Shown: positions 7,837 to 17,471, numbered from the stretch's first letter. The stretch: DNA of 64,000 nucleotides from Planctomycetota bacterium (GCA_003389215.1 QQVP01000121.1:1-64000), one strand, 5' to 3'. Translations and numbers: made by a program. The notes: generated by a model not told the origin, from the letters alone.

Positions 7837-9795
7837 ATGGCAACGGCGGCCGCCAACTTCGAATCGCTCTGGGTCTTGGGACCGGCGACGCTGGTCCTGT
7901 TGCCGGCGGCGTACGTCTACTGGCATCGCGGCAGACGGACGGTGCTCGCCGGCGCCGTGCTCTGGCTCGGCTTCGTGGCCGCCACGATCTGGCTGGCACC
8001 GATCGACGTGAAGGCCAAGACCGTCGACCGCGACACCATTCCCCTGGAAGTCGAGGACAACGACTACGTCGCCTCGAAGACCTGCCGCACGTGTCATCCC
8101 GGCCAGTATGCCTCTTGGCACCGCTCTTATCATCGCACCATGACCCAGACGGCAACGCCCAAGAGCGTGGTCGGCGACTTTGGCGACGTATCGGTGAGCG
8201 GCTACGAATGGAATTACCACCTCTTCAAAGAGGGCGATGAATTCCTGGTCAAGATCACGGCCCCCGACGAGGTGAAGCCGTTTCGACAGGATCTGGAGCA
8301 ACCGCGGCGGGTCGTCATGACGACCGGTTCGCATCATATGCAGAACGTCTGGGTGGAGAGCAAGTTTCGCAATCACGTCGAGCTCGTGCAGGCCAATTAC
8401 CTGTTCGAAGAACGCCGGTGGGTCCCGAGGCAGTCGGTGTTTCTGCTGCCGCCACATCGGGCCGGGCAGCGTCAGGACATCTGGAGCCTGAACTGTATTC
8501 GCTGCCACTCGACGGCACCGCAGCCACAGATGGACGCCCACACCAAGGTGGCCGAGCTGGGAATCTCCTGTGAAGCCTGCCACGGACCGGCCGAGCAGCA
8601 TCTGCGGGTGAACGGCAGTCCGGTGCGTCGTTATCAACTGCATCTTGGCGAAGGGGACGATGCCTCGATCGTGAATCCGGTGAAGCTCTCGCCGCGGCGC
8701 TCGTCGCAGGTGTGCGGCTTCTGCCACAGTCACGCCTTCCATAGCGAAGCCAAATACGAACCGGGCAAGGCCGTGCTTTCGCCCTTCCCGAACGAAGGTC
8801 ACGGGTATCGCCCTGGCGACGAACTCGACGAGCACGTCGAGATCGACGGCCACACGAAGTATGTGGAGCGCGGTAGCCAGCTGCTCGGTCGCTTTTGGCC
8901 GGACGGCATGGTGCGTGGTTCGGGGCGCGAGTATAGCGACCTGGTGCAGTCGCCCTGTTTTCAGGGGGGCCACGAAGCCCACCAGATGGGTTGCCTGTCG
9001 TGCCACGCGATGCACAAACCGGACCGCGATCCCCGGTCCTTGGCCGTCTGGGCCAACGACCAGCTCAAGCCGGACATGGACGGCGACGAGGGCTGTATGC
9101 AGTGTCACTCCAACGACATTCCCGAGATTTCCGCCCACACCCATCACGCGGCCGAGTCGAGCGGGAGCCGCTGCTACAACTGCCACATGCCACACACGAC
9201 CTACGGGCTGATGAAGGCGATTCGCGCTCACCTGAATACGAACCCGAGTGTGCAGACCACGCTCGATACGCAGCGACCCAACGCCTGCAACCTCTGCCAT
9301 CTCGACAAGTCCCTCGGGTGGACCGCCGATCATCTGACCGAGTGGTACGGACAGCCGACTCCTGAGCTAAGCGAAGATCAGCGCACCGTTGCCTCCTCGA
9401 TTCTGCACGGACTGACAGGTCGGGCCGACGAACGGGTGTTGATTGCCTGGCACATGGGCTGGGAACCGGCCGTCGACGCCAGCGACTCGGAGTGGTTGGT
9501 GCCCTATCTCGCCCAGCTGCTCACCGATCCGTACGACGTCGTCCGTTACGTGGCAGAGCGCTCGCTCAGGCGGATCGAGGCGTACCGCGACGTGTCGTAC
9601 GACTGGCTGGCCCCGGCCGCCGATCGCGAGGTCGCCGCCGAGCGGTTGCGGCAGCGGTGGGACGAACGCCGGGAAGAACGCGAGCGCAAGAGCGACCCGG
9701 CCGTGTTGATCGGCGGGGACGGCGGCTTGAACTCCCAGGAATTCAAACGCCTCGTCGAGCAGCGCAACGACGACCCCATCTTTGTCGAGGAATAG
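7837..9795 (+). CDS. octaheme c-type cytochrome, membrane-anchored
   Basis: A 652-residue protein with two N-terminal hydrophobic segments (about 10-28 and 38-54) and then an exported domain with eight CxxCH heme sites at residues 83-87, 220-224, 245-249, 293-297, 386-390, 420-424, 446-450 and 484-488. Spacing and extra His residues recall the cytochrome c554/hydroxylamine-oxidoreductase-like multiheme group. The last 150 residues contain a HEAT-like unit (LTDPYDVVRYVAERSLRRIE) and no heme. It should move electrons, or reduce or oxidise a small N or S compound, in the periplasm. Start: ATG 7837 gives a direct signal-anchor; GTG 7771 would add 22 residues. Among glycan-type genes it is an outlier by function. 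Confidence 0.88.
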   Translation: MATAAANFESLWVLGPATLVLLPAAYVYWHRGRRTVLAGAVLWLGFVAATIWLAPIDVKAKTVDRDTIPLEVEDNDYVASKTCRTCHPGQYASWHRSYHRTMTQTATPKSVVGDFGDVSVSGYEWNYHLFKEGDEFLVKITAPDEVKPFRQDLEQPRRVVMTTGSHHMQNVWVESKFRNHVELVQANYLFEERRWVPRQSVFLLPPHRAGQRQDIWSLNCIRCHSTAPQPQMDAHTKVAELGISCEACHGPAEQHLRVNGSPVRRYQLHLGEGDDASIVNPVKLSPRRSSQVCGFCHSHAFHSEAKYEPGKAVLSPFPNEGHGYRPGDELDEHVEIDGHTKYVERGSQLLGRFWPDGMVRGSGREYSDLVQSPCFQGGHEAHQMGCLSCHAMHKPDRDPRSLAVWANDQLKPDMDGDEGCMQCHSNDIPEISAHTHHAAESSGSRCYNCHMPHTTYGLMKAIRAHLNTNPSVQTTLDTQRPNACNLCHLDKSLGWTADHLTEWYGQPTPELSEDQRTVASSILHGLTGRADERVLIAWHMGWEPAVDASDSEWLVPYLAQLLTDPYDVVRYVAERSLRRIEAYRDVSYDWLAPAADREVAAERLRQRWDERREERERKSDPAVLIGGDGGLNSQEFKRLVEQRNDDPIFVEE

Positions 9796-9856
9796 GCTGC
9801 GCGGCGGTCGACTGCCGACACGCCCGCGAACCGTTTGCAGGACGACGTGGGGGCCG

Positions 9857-11944
9857 CTACGGCGGCGTAGCCGCCTCGCGATAGGGCTGGCCGGCGGCAA
9901 ACCGCGTGCGATGCTGTCGCAAAGTCGCCGCCAGTTCGCTCTCCGCTTCGACAAGCTGCAGCGCCCGTTCGACGGTCGCCAGGGCCTCGGCAAATCGTCC
10001 CACCTCGGCGTAGGCTGCCGCCAGCGTATCGAGCACGGCGGGGTCTTCGCCCTCGGTCAACTTCTCCGCACGCTCGGCAAGCTCGAGCGCCGTCTGGCCG
10101 TCACGCAGCGACGCATCGGTTGCGGTCGCCAGAATCCAGGCCAGATTGTTGGCCCACTCGGCCTCGTCCGGTTCCGCCTCGACGAGCACGCGATAGTGAG
10201 CCGCCGCCTCGTGGAAGCGGCCCCGCCGTTGCAGCAGACTGGCCAGGTACGCCCGCAGTTCGCCCTGGGCCCCGTTGAGTCTCACCGCCTCGGCCAGCGT
10301 CTCGATGGCTTCGTCGACCTGCTGTAGCGATTCCTGGAGCCGCGCGAGGTGGAAATGGGCCTCGATCCGAGATGGCTGCAGCTCGATGGCCTTTCGATAG
10401 TGCTCGCTGGCCTCGGCCATCTTCTGCGGATCGTCCTCCTGATTGCCCAAGGCGCGGGCCAGGTGAAAGTGCGTGTCAGCATGGGACGGCTGAACCTCGA
10501 CAAGGCGTCGCAAATGGACTTCCGCAGCCGACGGCTCGTCGTGAGCAATCAGGAAGACGCCCAAATTCGTCAGCGCCATGGCGTGCCGCGGAGCCATCTC
10601 GACGGCGCGCTGGAGGTGGGCGCGGGCTTCCTCCGTTCTTTCCAGCTGAAACAACACCCGACCGTAGCGGGTGTGGATGTCGGCATTTTCGGGTTCGGCG
10701 ACCAAGGCCTGTTCGAAGAATTTGGCCGCCCGTTCGGGCTGTCCAATGTTCAGGTAGACGTTGGCCATATTCGCGAAACTCTGGGCGTTCGCAGGCATTC
10801 CCTTGCTGACCGCCGCCGCTGCGGCCACAGCGGCATCGTCGCTCTCCTGTTCCGGCACGAATGATCGCTCGCCCTGCTGCGACTTGCTCCACAGTTCGCG
10901 GACGAAGCGGGCCAGTGCCTGTGCCGCGATGCCCGCCGCGGCAACGTTGGGGTGCATCCCGTCGCCGTCGCTGCCGATCGTGTAGTGCCCCTTGGGACTC
11001 GTGATTTCGGGATGGGCCCGACGGTGTTCCTGAAACGCCTCCGCGAGGCGGATCAGGGGAATGCCGTGCATTGCCGCGACGCGCTCGACAATCAGCGTCG
11101 ACTCGTCGTCCGGCATCGCGTGCAAGTCGAAAATCCGCTCGTCGTCGAATTGGGGCCACACGGCAATGCCGGGCTGAAAACCGTGCTCGGCCGCGAGCTG
11201 GGCGAATTCGTAGAGGCCCTCGACGACGTTGTTGTCGCTGATCGCCACGCTGCTGCCCGGCGGTGCCAACAAATTCAGCCGCAGCGACGCCAGGCGAAAG
11301 AGATGCGAGTTGACGAACAGCGAGCGGACCAGGGGCGATCGGCCACCCTGCTCGGCCACCTGGGCATTGTCCTGATTGAAGTTCTCGAAGTCATTCTGCA
11401 CGAATACGAGCAGCACGACGTCGGGATCGAAGCGCAGCCCCTTGGTTCGCAGCAACTCGACTTCGGCCAGCGTGCAATAGCCCGAGACGCCGAAGTTGAG
11501 CACCTCCCACTCGTCGGCCAGAGGGCCGAGTTCCATCTGTCGCGAAATCGTCTCGTCGATCTCGCGGAGGCCGTAACCTTCGACCACGGAATCGCCCAGC
11601 AAGATGGCCCGGCGCCGACCCGCGGGCTTCTCGATCGTCCGCTCGACGTCGCGCTGCCCGTGGGCATTGGTGCGTGGGTAGTGCAGGTACGAATCGGCAT
11701 TCTCGGCTCGGTAGCTGGGCTTCATTTCGAAGCCGAGGCGGGGATTGTCCGACTTTTGGTAGACCGAGTCGGGATCGCCCAGCACGATCGGCTGGTGTGC
11801 CGGCGCGAGCCGGAACAGGCGAATCCCCAGTTCCGCCAGCAGAAAACCAGCGGCGACCGCGAGCAGGACGAGCAGCCAACGGGCGCGACGGCCGAAGCGT
11901 CGACGGGTCCGGGGTACCTGATTGTCGGAGGTCTCAACGCACAT
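9857..11944 (-). CDS. SGNH hydrolase with C-terminal TPR array
   Basis: A 695-residue protein: Arg-rich N-terminus, one membrane anchor (23-42), an SGNH domain with GDSVVEGYG (117-125, Ser119), VQND (182-185, Asn184) and DGDGMHPN (326-333, Asp328 and His331), then an Ala-rich linker and about eight TPR units from 387. The final cap (599-695, ending FAAGQPYRE) matches that of the proteins at 4573, 14480 and 23184. It should act outside the cytoplasmic membrane as an esterase, acetyltransferase or deacetylase; the TPR part may bind protein partners. It converges with the cytochrome gene (61 nt apart) and diverges from the SGNH gene at 12196. Confidence 0.82.
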   Translation of the reverse strand: MCVETSDNQVPRTRRRFGRRARWLLVLLAVAAGFLLAELGIRLFRLAPAHQPIVLGDPDSVYQKSDNPRLGFEMKPSYRAENADSYLHYPRTNAHGQRDVERTIEKPAGRRRAILLGDSVVEGYGLREIDETISRQMELGPLADEWEVLNFGVSGYCTLAEVELLRTKGLRFDPDVVLLVFVQNDFENFNQDNAQVAEQGGRSPLVRSLFVNSHLFRLASLRLNLLAPPGSSVAISDNNVVEGLYEFAQLAAEHGFQPGIAVWPQFDDERIFDLHAMPDDESTLIVERVAAMHGIPLIRLAEAFQEHRRAHPEITSPKGHYTIGSDGDGMHPNVAAAGIAAQALARFVRELWSKSQQGERSFVPEQESDDAAVAAAAAVSKGMPANAQSFANMANVYLNIGQPERAAKFFEQALVAEPENADIHTRYGRVLFQLERTEEARAHLQRAVEMAPRHAMALTNLGVFLIAHDEPSAAEVHLRRLVEVQPSHADTHFHLARALGNQEDDPQKMAEASEHYRKAIELQPSRIEAHFHLARLQESLQQVDEAIETLAEAVRLNGAQGELRAYLASLLQRRGRFHEAAAHYRVLVEAEPDEAEWANNLAWILATATDASLRDGQTALELAERAEKLTEGEDPAVLDTLAAAYAEVGRFAEALATVERALQLVEAESELAATLRQHRTRFAAGQPYREAATPP

Positions 11945-12072
11945 TTCGCATGGTGGGCCCTATCGCGAAGTCAGCCCAGTGGCTCGGTCAGTCCAGTTAC
12001 GCAGTCGGCGGCCGCGACCAGGCGTTTCTCGACGGCAGCGTGCCGTGAGCATCGTGGGCCGCGATCGGGTTC

Positions 12073-12078
12073 ATTATA
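12073..12078 (-). promoter_or_regulatory. perfect -10 hexamer facing the SGNH-TPR gene
   Basis: The complement of 12073-12078 is TATAAT, preceded on the minus strand by CG and lying about 130 nt upstream of the start at 11944. No convincing -35 box at 16-18 nt. It sits in the 251-nt divergent region that also holds TATAAT on the plus strand at 12151. Confidence 0.4.
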
Positions 12079-12150
12079 CGAGCGAGCTGCGTTTGGCGGC
12101 CAAGAGCGATCGGCCACCGCGGGCTCGCGTCCGCAATTCGCCTGCCGGGC

Positions 12151-12156
12151 TATAAT
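12151..12156 (+). promoter_or_regulatory. perfect -10 hexamer facing the SGNH gene at 12196
   Basis: TATAAT lies 39 nt before ATG 12196 in the divergent region. No clear -35 hexamer at 16-18 nt. If used, the leader is about 30 nt and would include the in-frame GTG at 12175, an alternative start. Confidence 0.4.
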
Positions 12157-12195
12157 TGCCAAATAGTCAGGTCTGTGCCGACGCGGTCGTATCCT

Positions 12196-13311
12196 ATGCC
12201 TCCTGCCAACTCTTCCACACAACGACGAACCACGCCCTGGACCGGGAGAGTGGCGCTGGCCGGGGGATCCCTGTTGCTGACGTTGCTGCTGTTGGAAGCC
12301 GTCTTTCGTGTGGCGGGTTGGGGCGTCGCCTACGAACCCAGGACCGATCAGGTCTTTCCGCCCGCAGATGGCAAATTCGAGGCCCTGCCTCATTCGTTTG
12401 TTCCTGGCGCGAACTTCGTGAGCCGCTATGCCAGCGACCACCGCGGAACGTTTGGTCCCTCGCGGTCGGTCGAACATCACTTCAACTCGGCGGGCTGGCG
12501 CGATCGCGAACACTCGCTCGAGAAACCTGCCGGCACCTACCGCATTCTCGGCCTCGGCGACAGTTACCTGTTCGGTCAGGGAGTCCAGCAGGAGGAGACC
12601 GTGCTGAGCCGCCTGGAGGGGTTGCTACGCGAAGATACCGGGCGCGACATCGAGTGCATCAATACCGGCATTAGCGGATTCAACACGCAAAACGAGCGCG
12701 ATCTACTGATCCACCGCGGTTTGGCCTACGAGCCCGATATGGTCGTCGTGTTCTTCGTGCTCAATGACGTCGAGCCCAACCGCGATCGCGATGAGCGTCC
12801 GATCGAGTTCTTTCGTGAGTACATGGCGATTTATGGCGAGCAGGATACCCTGTCGGAGTACTCGCGGCTTTGGAATTGGGCGCGCCGGCGATTCGTCCAG
12901 CGAACTCGCGCCAACACTTACATCCGGCAGTGCGTGGAGGGTTTTTCGCCGAACAGCCGCGATTGGCGAAACTGCCGGGCGGCCCTGGACGAAATTCGAG
13001 ATGTCTGCCGTAGCGCCAACGTGAAACTGCTGGTCGCTGTGTTTCCCTTCTTCGTGGACCTCGACGGCGACTATCCTTTTCAGCCGATTCACGACGTCGT
13101 CCGTGATCACTGCCAAGAAGCGGGCATTGAAGTCCTGGACCTCACCGCTGCCTACGAAGGCTATCGCGGACCCGAACTGTGGGTGCATCCAACGGACCAA
13201 CATCCCAACGAGATCGCACACGACATTGCCGCCCGCGCCGTGGCGGCCCATATTCAGGGCACCCCGGCGTTGGCGATCGAACCGGCCCCGGCCGCCGCGG
13301 ACGGATCCTGA
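12196..13311 (+). CDS. membrane-anchored SGNH hydrolase-like protein
   Basis: A 371-residue protein with one N-terminal anchor (about 19-40) and a periplasmic SGNH domain: LGLGDSYLFGQG (118-129, Ser123), VLND (188-191, Asn190) and TDQHPNE (333-339, His336). The INTGISGFNT segment (155-164) is the Gly block typical of the fold. A short Ala/Pro tail follows. ATG 12196 is preferred to GTG 12175 because it gives a compact basic start before the anchor. No TPR. It is followed by an epimerase gene 69 nt downstream on the same strand. It could act on O-acyl groups of a surface glycan; substrate unknown. Confidence 0.78.
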   Translation: MPPANSSTQRRTTPWTGRVALAGGSLLLTLLLLEAVFRVAGWGVAYEPRTDQVFPPADGKFEALPHSFVPGANFVSRYASDHRGTFGPSRSVEHHFNSAGWRDREHSLEKPAGTYRILGLGDSYLFGQGVQQEETVLSRLEGLLREDTGRDIECINTGISGFNTQNERDLLIHRGLAYEPDMVVVFFVLNDVEPNRDRDERPIEFFREYMAIYGEQDTLSEYSRLWNWARRRFVQRTRANTYIRQCVEGFSPNSRDWRNCRAALDEIRDVCRSANVKLLVAVFPFFVDLDGDYPFQPIHDVVRDHCQEAGIEVLDLTAAYEGYRGPELWVHPTDQHPNEIAHDIAARAVAAHIQGTPALAIEPAPAAADGS

Positions 13312-13380
13312 CCGACCGATGACGGCATCAACCGATCGCGAGTCTGACTGCGGCCGAATCGTGAATAAGGACGTTCCGGC

Positions 13381-14409
13381 GTGAAACACCTGGTGACCGG
13401 CGGTTCCGGATTTCTCGGCAACCTGATTGCCCGGCGGCTCTGCGCGCAGGGCGAAGAGGTCCGGGTCCTCGACGTGTGGGAGGATCCCTCGCGACCGGCG
13501 GAGATCGAGTTCATCAAGTGCGACGTGCGGGACCGCGAGGGGGTCGCGCGGGCCATGTCGGGCGTTGGGGTCGTGCATCACAACGCCGCCCTGGTGCCGA
13601 TTACCCGCTCCGGCGGCGAATTCTGGCAGGTCAACGCGGAAGGAAGCCGGCAGGTGGCCGAGGCCGCCGTCGCTGCGGGCGTCGAGGCCTTCATTTACAT
13701 GAACTCCTGCTCGATCTACGGCATGCCGGAGGACAGTCCCATCACGGACGCATCGCCACTCGCGCCGTTCGAGATCTACGGGCGTTCGAAGCTGGGCGGC
13801 GAGGTGGCCGTCAGCGAAGTCTGTCAGGCGGCGGGGCTACCGCTGATTTCGATCCGCCCCCGCACGATTTTGGCGGCGGGCCGGTCGGGCATCTTTCGAA
13901 TTCTCTTCGAGTGGATTCATGAAGGAAAGAATGTCTACGTCATCGGCAGCGGAAACAATCCCTTTCAGTTCCTGCACGCCGAAGACCTGATGGACGCCTA
14001 CCTGCTCGCCTACGAGGCGGGCCAGCCCGGCCTGTACAACGTGGGGACCGATCGCTACGGCACGCTTCGCGAGATGTTGGAGAACCTGGTCGCCTATGCG
14101 GGATCGCCTTCGAAGGTCCGCAGTGTGCCCGCGTGGGCCGCGGTCAACGCCCTGCGGGTGCTCGACTGGATGCGGCTCAGCCCGCTGAGCGCCTGGCACT
14201 ACCGCACGTACCATTTGCCGTACCATTTCGACGTGGGCAAGTTGTTGAAATTGGGTTGGCAGCCGCGCTACTCGAATGACGAAATGCTGCAGGAGAGCTA
14301 TGATTGGTACCTCGCGCATCGCGAACAGCCGGCAGCCGACAGCGCGGCCTCGGCCCACCGTCGCGGTGCGAGCCAAAGATTCTTGAAGTTGATCAAAAAG
14401 TTTTCCTAG
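13381..14409 (+). CDS. NAD-dependent epimerase/dehydratase (extended SDR)
   Basis: A 342-residue cytoplasmic protein with GGSGFLG (7-13) for NAD(P), Ser111 and Y133-GRS-K137 as catalytic residues, in the UDP-glucose 4-epimerase/dTDP-sugar class. The GTG start at 13381 is supported by AAGGA at 13367-13371, 9 nt upstream, and by the glycine loop beginning six residues later. The C-terminus is basic (SQRFLKLIKKFS). It is the second epimerase of the cluster and is not a close copy of the one at 322. The next gene, 70 nt on, is the sulfatase-fold TPR protein. A nucleotide-sugar or lipid-linked sugar epimerisation would fit. Confidence 0.87.
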   Translation: MKHLVTGGSGFLGNLIARRLCAQGEEVRVLDVWEDPSRPAEIEFIKCDVRDREGVARAMSGVGVVHHNAALVPITRSGGEFWQVNAEGSRQVAEAAVAAGVEAFIYMNSCSIYGMPEDSPITDASPLAPFEIYGRSKLGGEVAVSEVCQAAGLPLISIRPRTILAAGRSGIFRILFEWIHEGKNVYVIGSGNNPFQFLHAEDLMDAYLLAYEAGQPGLYNVGTDRYGTLREMLENLVAYAGSPSKVRSVPAWAAVNALRVLDWMRLSPLSAWHYRTYHLPYHFDVGKLLKLGWQPRYSNDEMLQESYDWYLAHREQPAADSAASAHRRGASQRFLKLIKKFS

Positions 14410-14479
14410 GACGCTTTCCCCCGCGCTCGTCGGCGCGAGGCCCTTCCGGCGGACAGCTGCCCACAAGCGACTCGGCGCG

Positions 14480-16789
14480 ATGCGAACACTTGCGAATCTG
14501 CTGATCACGATCGCGGCCGTGGCCGCCGCTGTCTGGTGGCTGGGGAGCCAAACGGCCGATCGCACGTCGGGCGTGCCAGCGGTCCGCAATGTGCTCATCA
14601 TCAGCATCGACACCCTGCGGGCAGACCACCTGGGCTGCTACGGTTTTCAACGGCCCACGTCTCCGAACATCGATGCCCTGGCGGCCGACGGGTTGTTGTT
14701 CGAGCGAGCCCAAACGACCAACCCGCTGACGCTACCGGCGCACAGCTCGCTAATGACCGGCAAGATTCCGCCGGCGCACGGGGCGCTGACGAATCAGGGT
14801 CACACGCTCGCCGAGGCCAACGTCACGCTAGCCGAAATTCTCCGCGACGAGGGCTGGCAGACCGGGGCCGTCGTGGGGGCCTATCCGCTCGAGAGCCGCT
14901 TCGGCCTGGCCCAGGGTTTCGCCGATTACGACGACGAGTTCGACGGCAGTCTGAAGGCCGGCCTGTTTACCGAGCGCTCCGCCGAAAGCGTCAGCCGCGC
15001 GGCAATCGACTGGCTGGAGCGCCGTGGGGACGACCCGTTCTTCATGTTCGTCCATTACTACGATCCCCACCAGCGCTATCTGCCGCCCGAGCCATTCAAC
15101 TCGGCCTATCCGCAGGACAAGTACTCCGGCGAGATCGCGTACACCGACCATTGGGTCGGCAAGTTGATCGAACGCTTGCAGCAACTCGAGCTGTACGATT
15201 CGACCTTGATCGTGCTGACGTCCGACCATGGAGAAAGCCTTGGCGAACATGGCGAGATTTCGCACGGGTTCTTCATCTACCAGCCCGTGATGCACATCCC
15301 GCTCATCGTTCGGCTACCCCAGGGGCCGCGTGGCCAGCGACTCAAGACGCCAGTGAGTCTGGTGGATGTCATGCCGACCGTGCTCGAACTGGCGGGACGC
15401 CCGCTGCCGTCAGATTTACAGGGCATCTCGCTCGCGGCGTCATTTCGCAACGGAGTCGAGCCCCCCACCGGCCGCGATCTCTACAGCGATTCGTGGTACC
15501 CGGCCAAGTTCGCCTGCGCGCCGCTACGGGGACTGTTGCAGGATCAGTGGCGCTACGTGTGGTCGGTTCGTCCGGAGCTCTACAATCTGCACGAGGATCC
15601 GCGTGAAGCGAAAAATGTTCTGGACCAACATTCGGACGTCGCGGCGAGGCTGGCCGAGGGCCTGCAAACGATGCTTGCCGCGGCACCTTCGCCGGCCACG
15701 GGTGGTAGCTCAACCACACCGGACGCGGCCGCCCGTGCGCGGCTACGTTCGCTCGGCTATCTGGGCGGCGGCGACGTCGAGGCTTCGGCCGAGATCGACG
15801 ACTCGATGCGCGACGCGAAGGACTACATCGCAGTGTTGAGCGAGTATTCGGCCGCCGTCACCTTTCAGGAACAGGGGAAACTGGCCGAAGCGCGGGACGT
15901 CTGTCTCAAGATCCTCCGTGACGAACCGCGGATGTTGCAGGCCCATTTGCTGCTCGGCGAGATTGCCTCGGCGACCGGCGACTCGGTGAACGCCGAGCGA
16001 CACTACGATGATGTGTTGACCATTGCGGCCGATGCCCGCCAGGCGGCCACGGTACGGTATGAGACGGTGGTTGCCCACTCGAACCTGGCCTTGCTGCGTC
16101 TCGAGGCCGGCGACCGGGCCGGCGCTCGCGGGCATCTCAACCGAGTTCTCGATCTCGAGCCGGGCAACCTCGAGGCCCAACTGCAGCTGGCGGACATCCA
16201 GGTCGACGACGGTCAGTTCGACGAGGCCCGGGATACGCTCCGCGGGGCGGTCGAATCGGCACCGCAAAGCCTGGCAGCTCGCCTGGCGTTGGCCCGTTTC
16301 TTTCTGCGGGAGGGTCGCATGGCCGATGCCCGCGAGCACGTCGAGGAGGCGATTAGGATCGATCCGACGGACGGCCAGGCGATGTATCTGGGCGGTCTCA
16401 CGGCCACGGCGGACGGCGACGAGCGGACGGCGATCGAGCGTCTGCGTAAGGCTTTGGCGGCCGATCCGGGTTTGGCCGCGGCCGCCAACGATTTGGCGTG
16501 GCTGCTGGCCACTTCGCACGACGAGACAGTTCATGACGCCAAGGAAGCGGTACGCTGGGCGCGAAAGGCCAACGAGCTGACGGAATCCGCGAAGGTGGAG
16601 TACCTGGACACATTGGCGGTGGCCGAGGCCGCGGACGGCGACTTTGACGCCGCGGTGCGAACCGCCGAACGAGCGGCCAAACTGGCCGAGGCAGCGGGCG
16701 ATACCGCCGCAGCGCAGGCCATGCGGGGCCGCATCGTGCAGTTTCGACGAGGCATCCCCTATCGACAGCCGGCTCCCAGCCAACCATAG
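14480..16789 (+). CDS. sulfatase-fold (alkaline phosphatase superfamily) hydrolase/transferase with TPR domain
   Basis: A 769-residue exported or anchored protein: N-terminal hydrophobic segment (5-22), alkaline-phosphatase-superfamily domain (about 36-400), linker with RLRSLGYLGG (421-430), and TPR repeats from 455 to the end. Metal ligands are visible at IDTLRADH (43-50) and TSDHGE (247-252). The nucleophile position reads TLPAHSSLMTG (84-94): Thr84 stands where formylglycine sulfatases have Cys or Ser of CxPxR, so I do not call a sulfatase. Thr-type relatives are phosphoglycerol or phosphoethanolamine transferases and phosphodiesterases. The last 100 residues form the TPR cap shared with three other proteins here, ending RRGIPYRQ. 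Confidence 0.8.
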   Translation: MRTLANLLITIAAVAAAVWWLGSQTADRTSGVPAVRNVLIISIDTLRADHLGCYGFQRPTSPNIDALAADGLLFERAQTTNPLTLPAHSSLMTGKIPPAHGALTNQGHTLAEANVTLAEILRDEGWQTGAVVGAYPLESRFGLAQGFADYDDEFDGSLKAGLFTERSAESVSRAAIDWLERRGDDPFFMFVHYYDPHQRYLPPEPFNSAYPQDKYSGEIAYTDHWVGKLIERLQQLELYDSTLIVLTSDHGESLGEHGEISHGFFIYQPVMHIPLIVRLPQGPRGQRLKTPVSLVDVMPTVLELAGRPLPSDLQGISLAASFRNGVEPPTGRDLYSDSWYPAKFACAPLRGLLQDQWRYVWSVRPELYNLHEDPREAKNVLDQHSDVAARLAEGLQTMLAAAPSPATGGSSTTPDAAARARLRSLGYLGGGDVEASAEIDDSMRDAKDYIAVLSEYSAAVTFQEQGKLAEARDVCLKILRDEPRMLQAHLLLGEIASATGDSVNAERHYDDVLTIAADARQAATVRYETVVAHSNLALLRLEAGDRAGARGHLNRVLDLEPGNLEAQLQLADIQVDDGQFDEARDTLRGAVESAPQSLAARLALARFFLREGRMADAREHVEEAIRIDPTDGQAMYLGGLTATADGDERTAIERLRKALAADPGLAAAANDLAWLLATSHDETVHDAKEAVRWARKANELTESAKVEYLDTLAVAEAADGDFDAAVRTAERAAKLAEAAGDTAAAQAMRGRIVQFRRGIPYRQPAPSQP

Positions 16790-16889
16790 TGGCAGATCAA
16801 CGTTTTCCCGGCGCTAGCAACAGCGTCGCAGGACGCGGCCGAGTTCACCGACACCGGCCTCCCACCTCGCCCAACACGATCCGATCTTG

Positions 16890-17471
16890 ATGGCACCTCC
16901 CGCTCCCTTCGTGACGATCGTGACCGGCCTGCCGCGCAGCGGTACGTCGATGATGATGAAGATGCTTGCCGCGGGAGGCATGGACGTGCTCACCGATCGT
17001 GTTCGCCGGGCCGACGATGACAACCCCGGTGGCTATTACGAGTTCGAGCCGGTCAAGAAGACCAAAGACGATGCTTCCTGGCTGCAGGACGCCGCCGGCA
17101 AGGCCGTCAAGATGATTTACATGCTGTTGGCCGACTTGCCGTCAGCATACACCTACCGCGTCTTGTTCATGCAGCGCGACTACGATGAGGTACTCGCCTC
17201 GCAGCAGGTCATGCTCGAGCGGCGGGGTGAGAAAGGTGCCGGACTCTCATCCGAGCGGATGGCCGAGATCTTCGACCGACAATTGGTCGAGACGCGCGAT
17301 TGGCTGGCCAAACAGCCCAATTTCGAAGTTCTCTACTTGGATTATCATAGGATTGTCGAGGATCCCCTGTCCCAGGCGGAGCAAGTCTGCGGGTTTCTGG
17401 GCATGCCGCTCGACGCACGCGCCATGGCGGGCATTGTCGATCCAGATCTTTATCGGCAACGGGCGACCTGA
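16890..17471 (+). CDS. sulfotransferase family protein
   Basis: A 193-residue protein with the 5'-phosphosulfate loop GLPRSGTS (13-20) and the 3'-phosphate motif region RDYDEVLASQ (96-105, Arg96 and Ser104). It would transfer sulfate from PAPS to a hydroxyl or amine of a glycan or lipid in the cytoplasm. It is shorter than most family members (250-300) but both nucleotide-binding motifs are present, so it may be a compact version. ATG 16890 is used; an in-frame TTG lies one codon earlier, and no clear ribosome-binding site is seen. It lies between the sulfatase-fold protein and the phosphodiesterase pair, supporting a sulfated product in this cluster. Confidence 0.8.
   Translation: MAPPAPFVTIVTGLPRSGTSMMMKMLAAGGMDVLTDRVRRADDDNPGGYYEFEPVKKTKDDASWLQDAAGKAVKMIYMLLADLPSAYTYRVLFMQRDYDEVLASQQVMLERRGEKGAGLSSERMAEIFDRQLVETRDWLAKQPNFEVLYLDYHRIVEDPLSQAEQVCGFLGMPLDARAMAGIVDPDLYRQRAT

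Noticed and set aside
14480-16789. Calling this gene a sulfatase.
   Set aside because: The maturation motif CxPxR is missing; the residue is Thr. Only the fold is supported.
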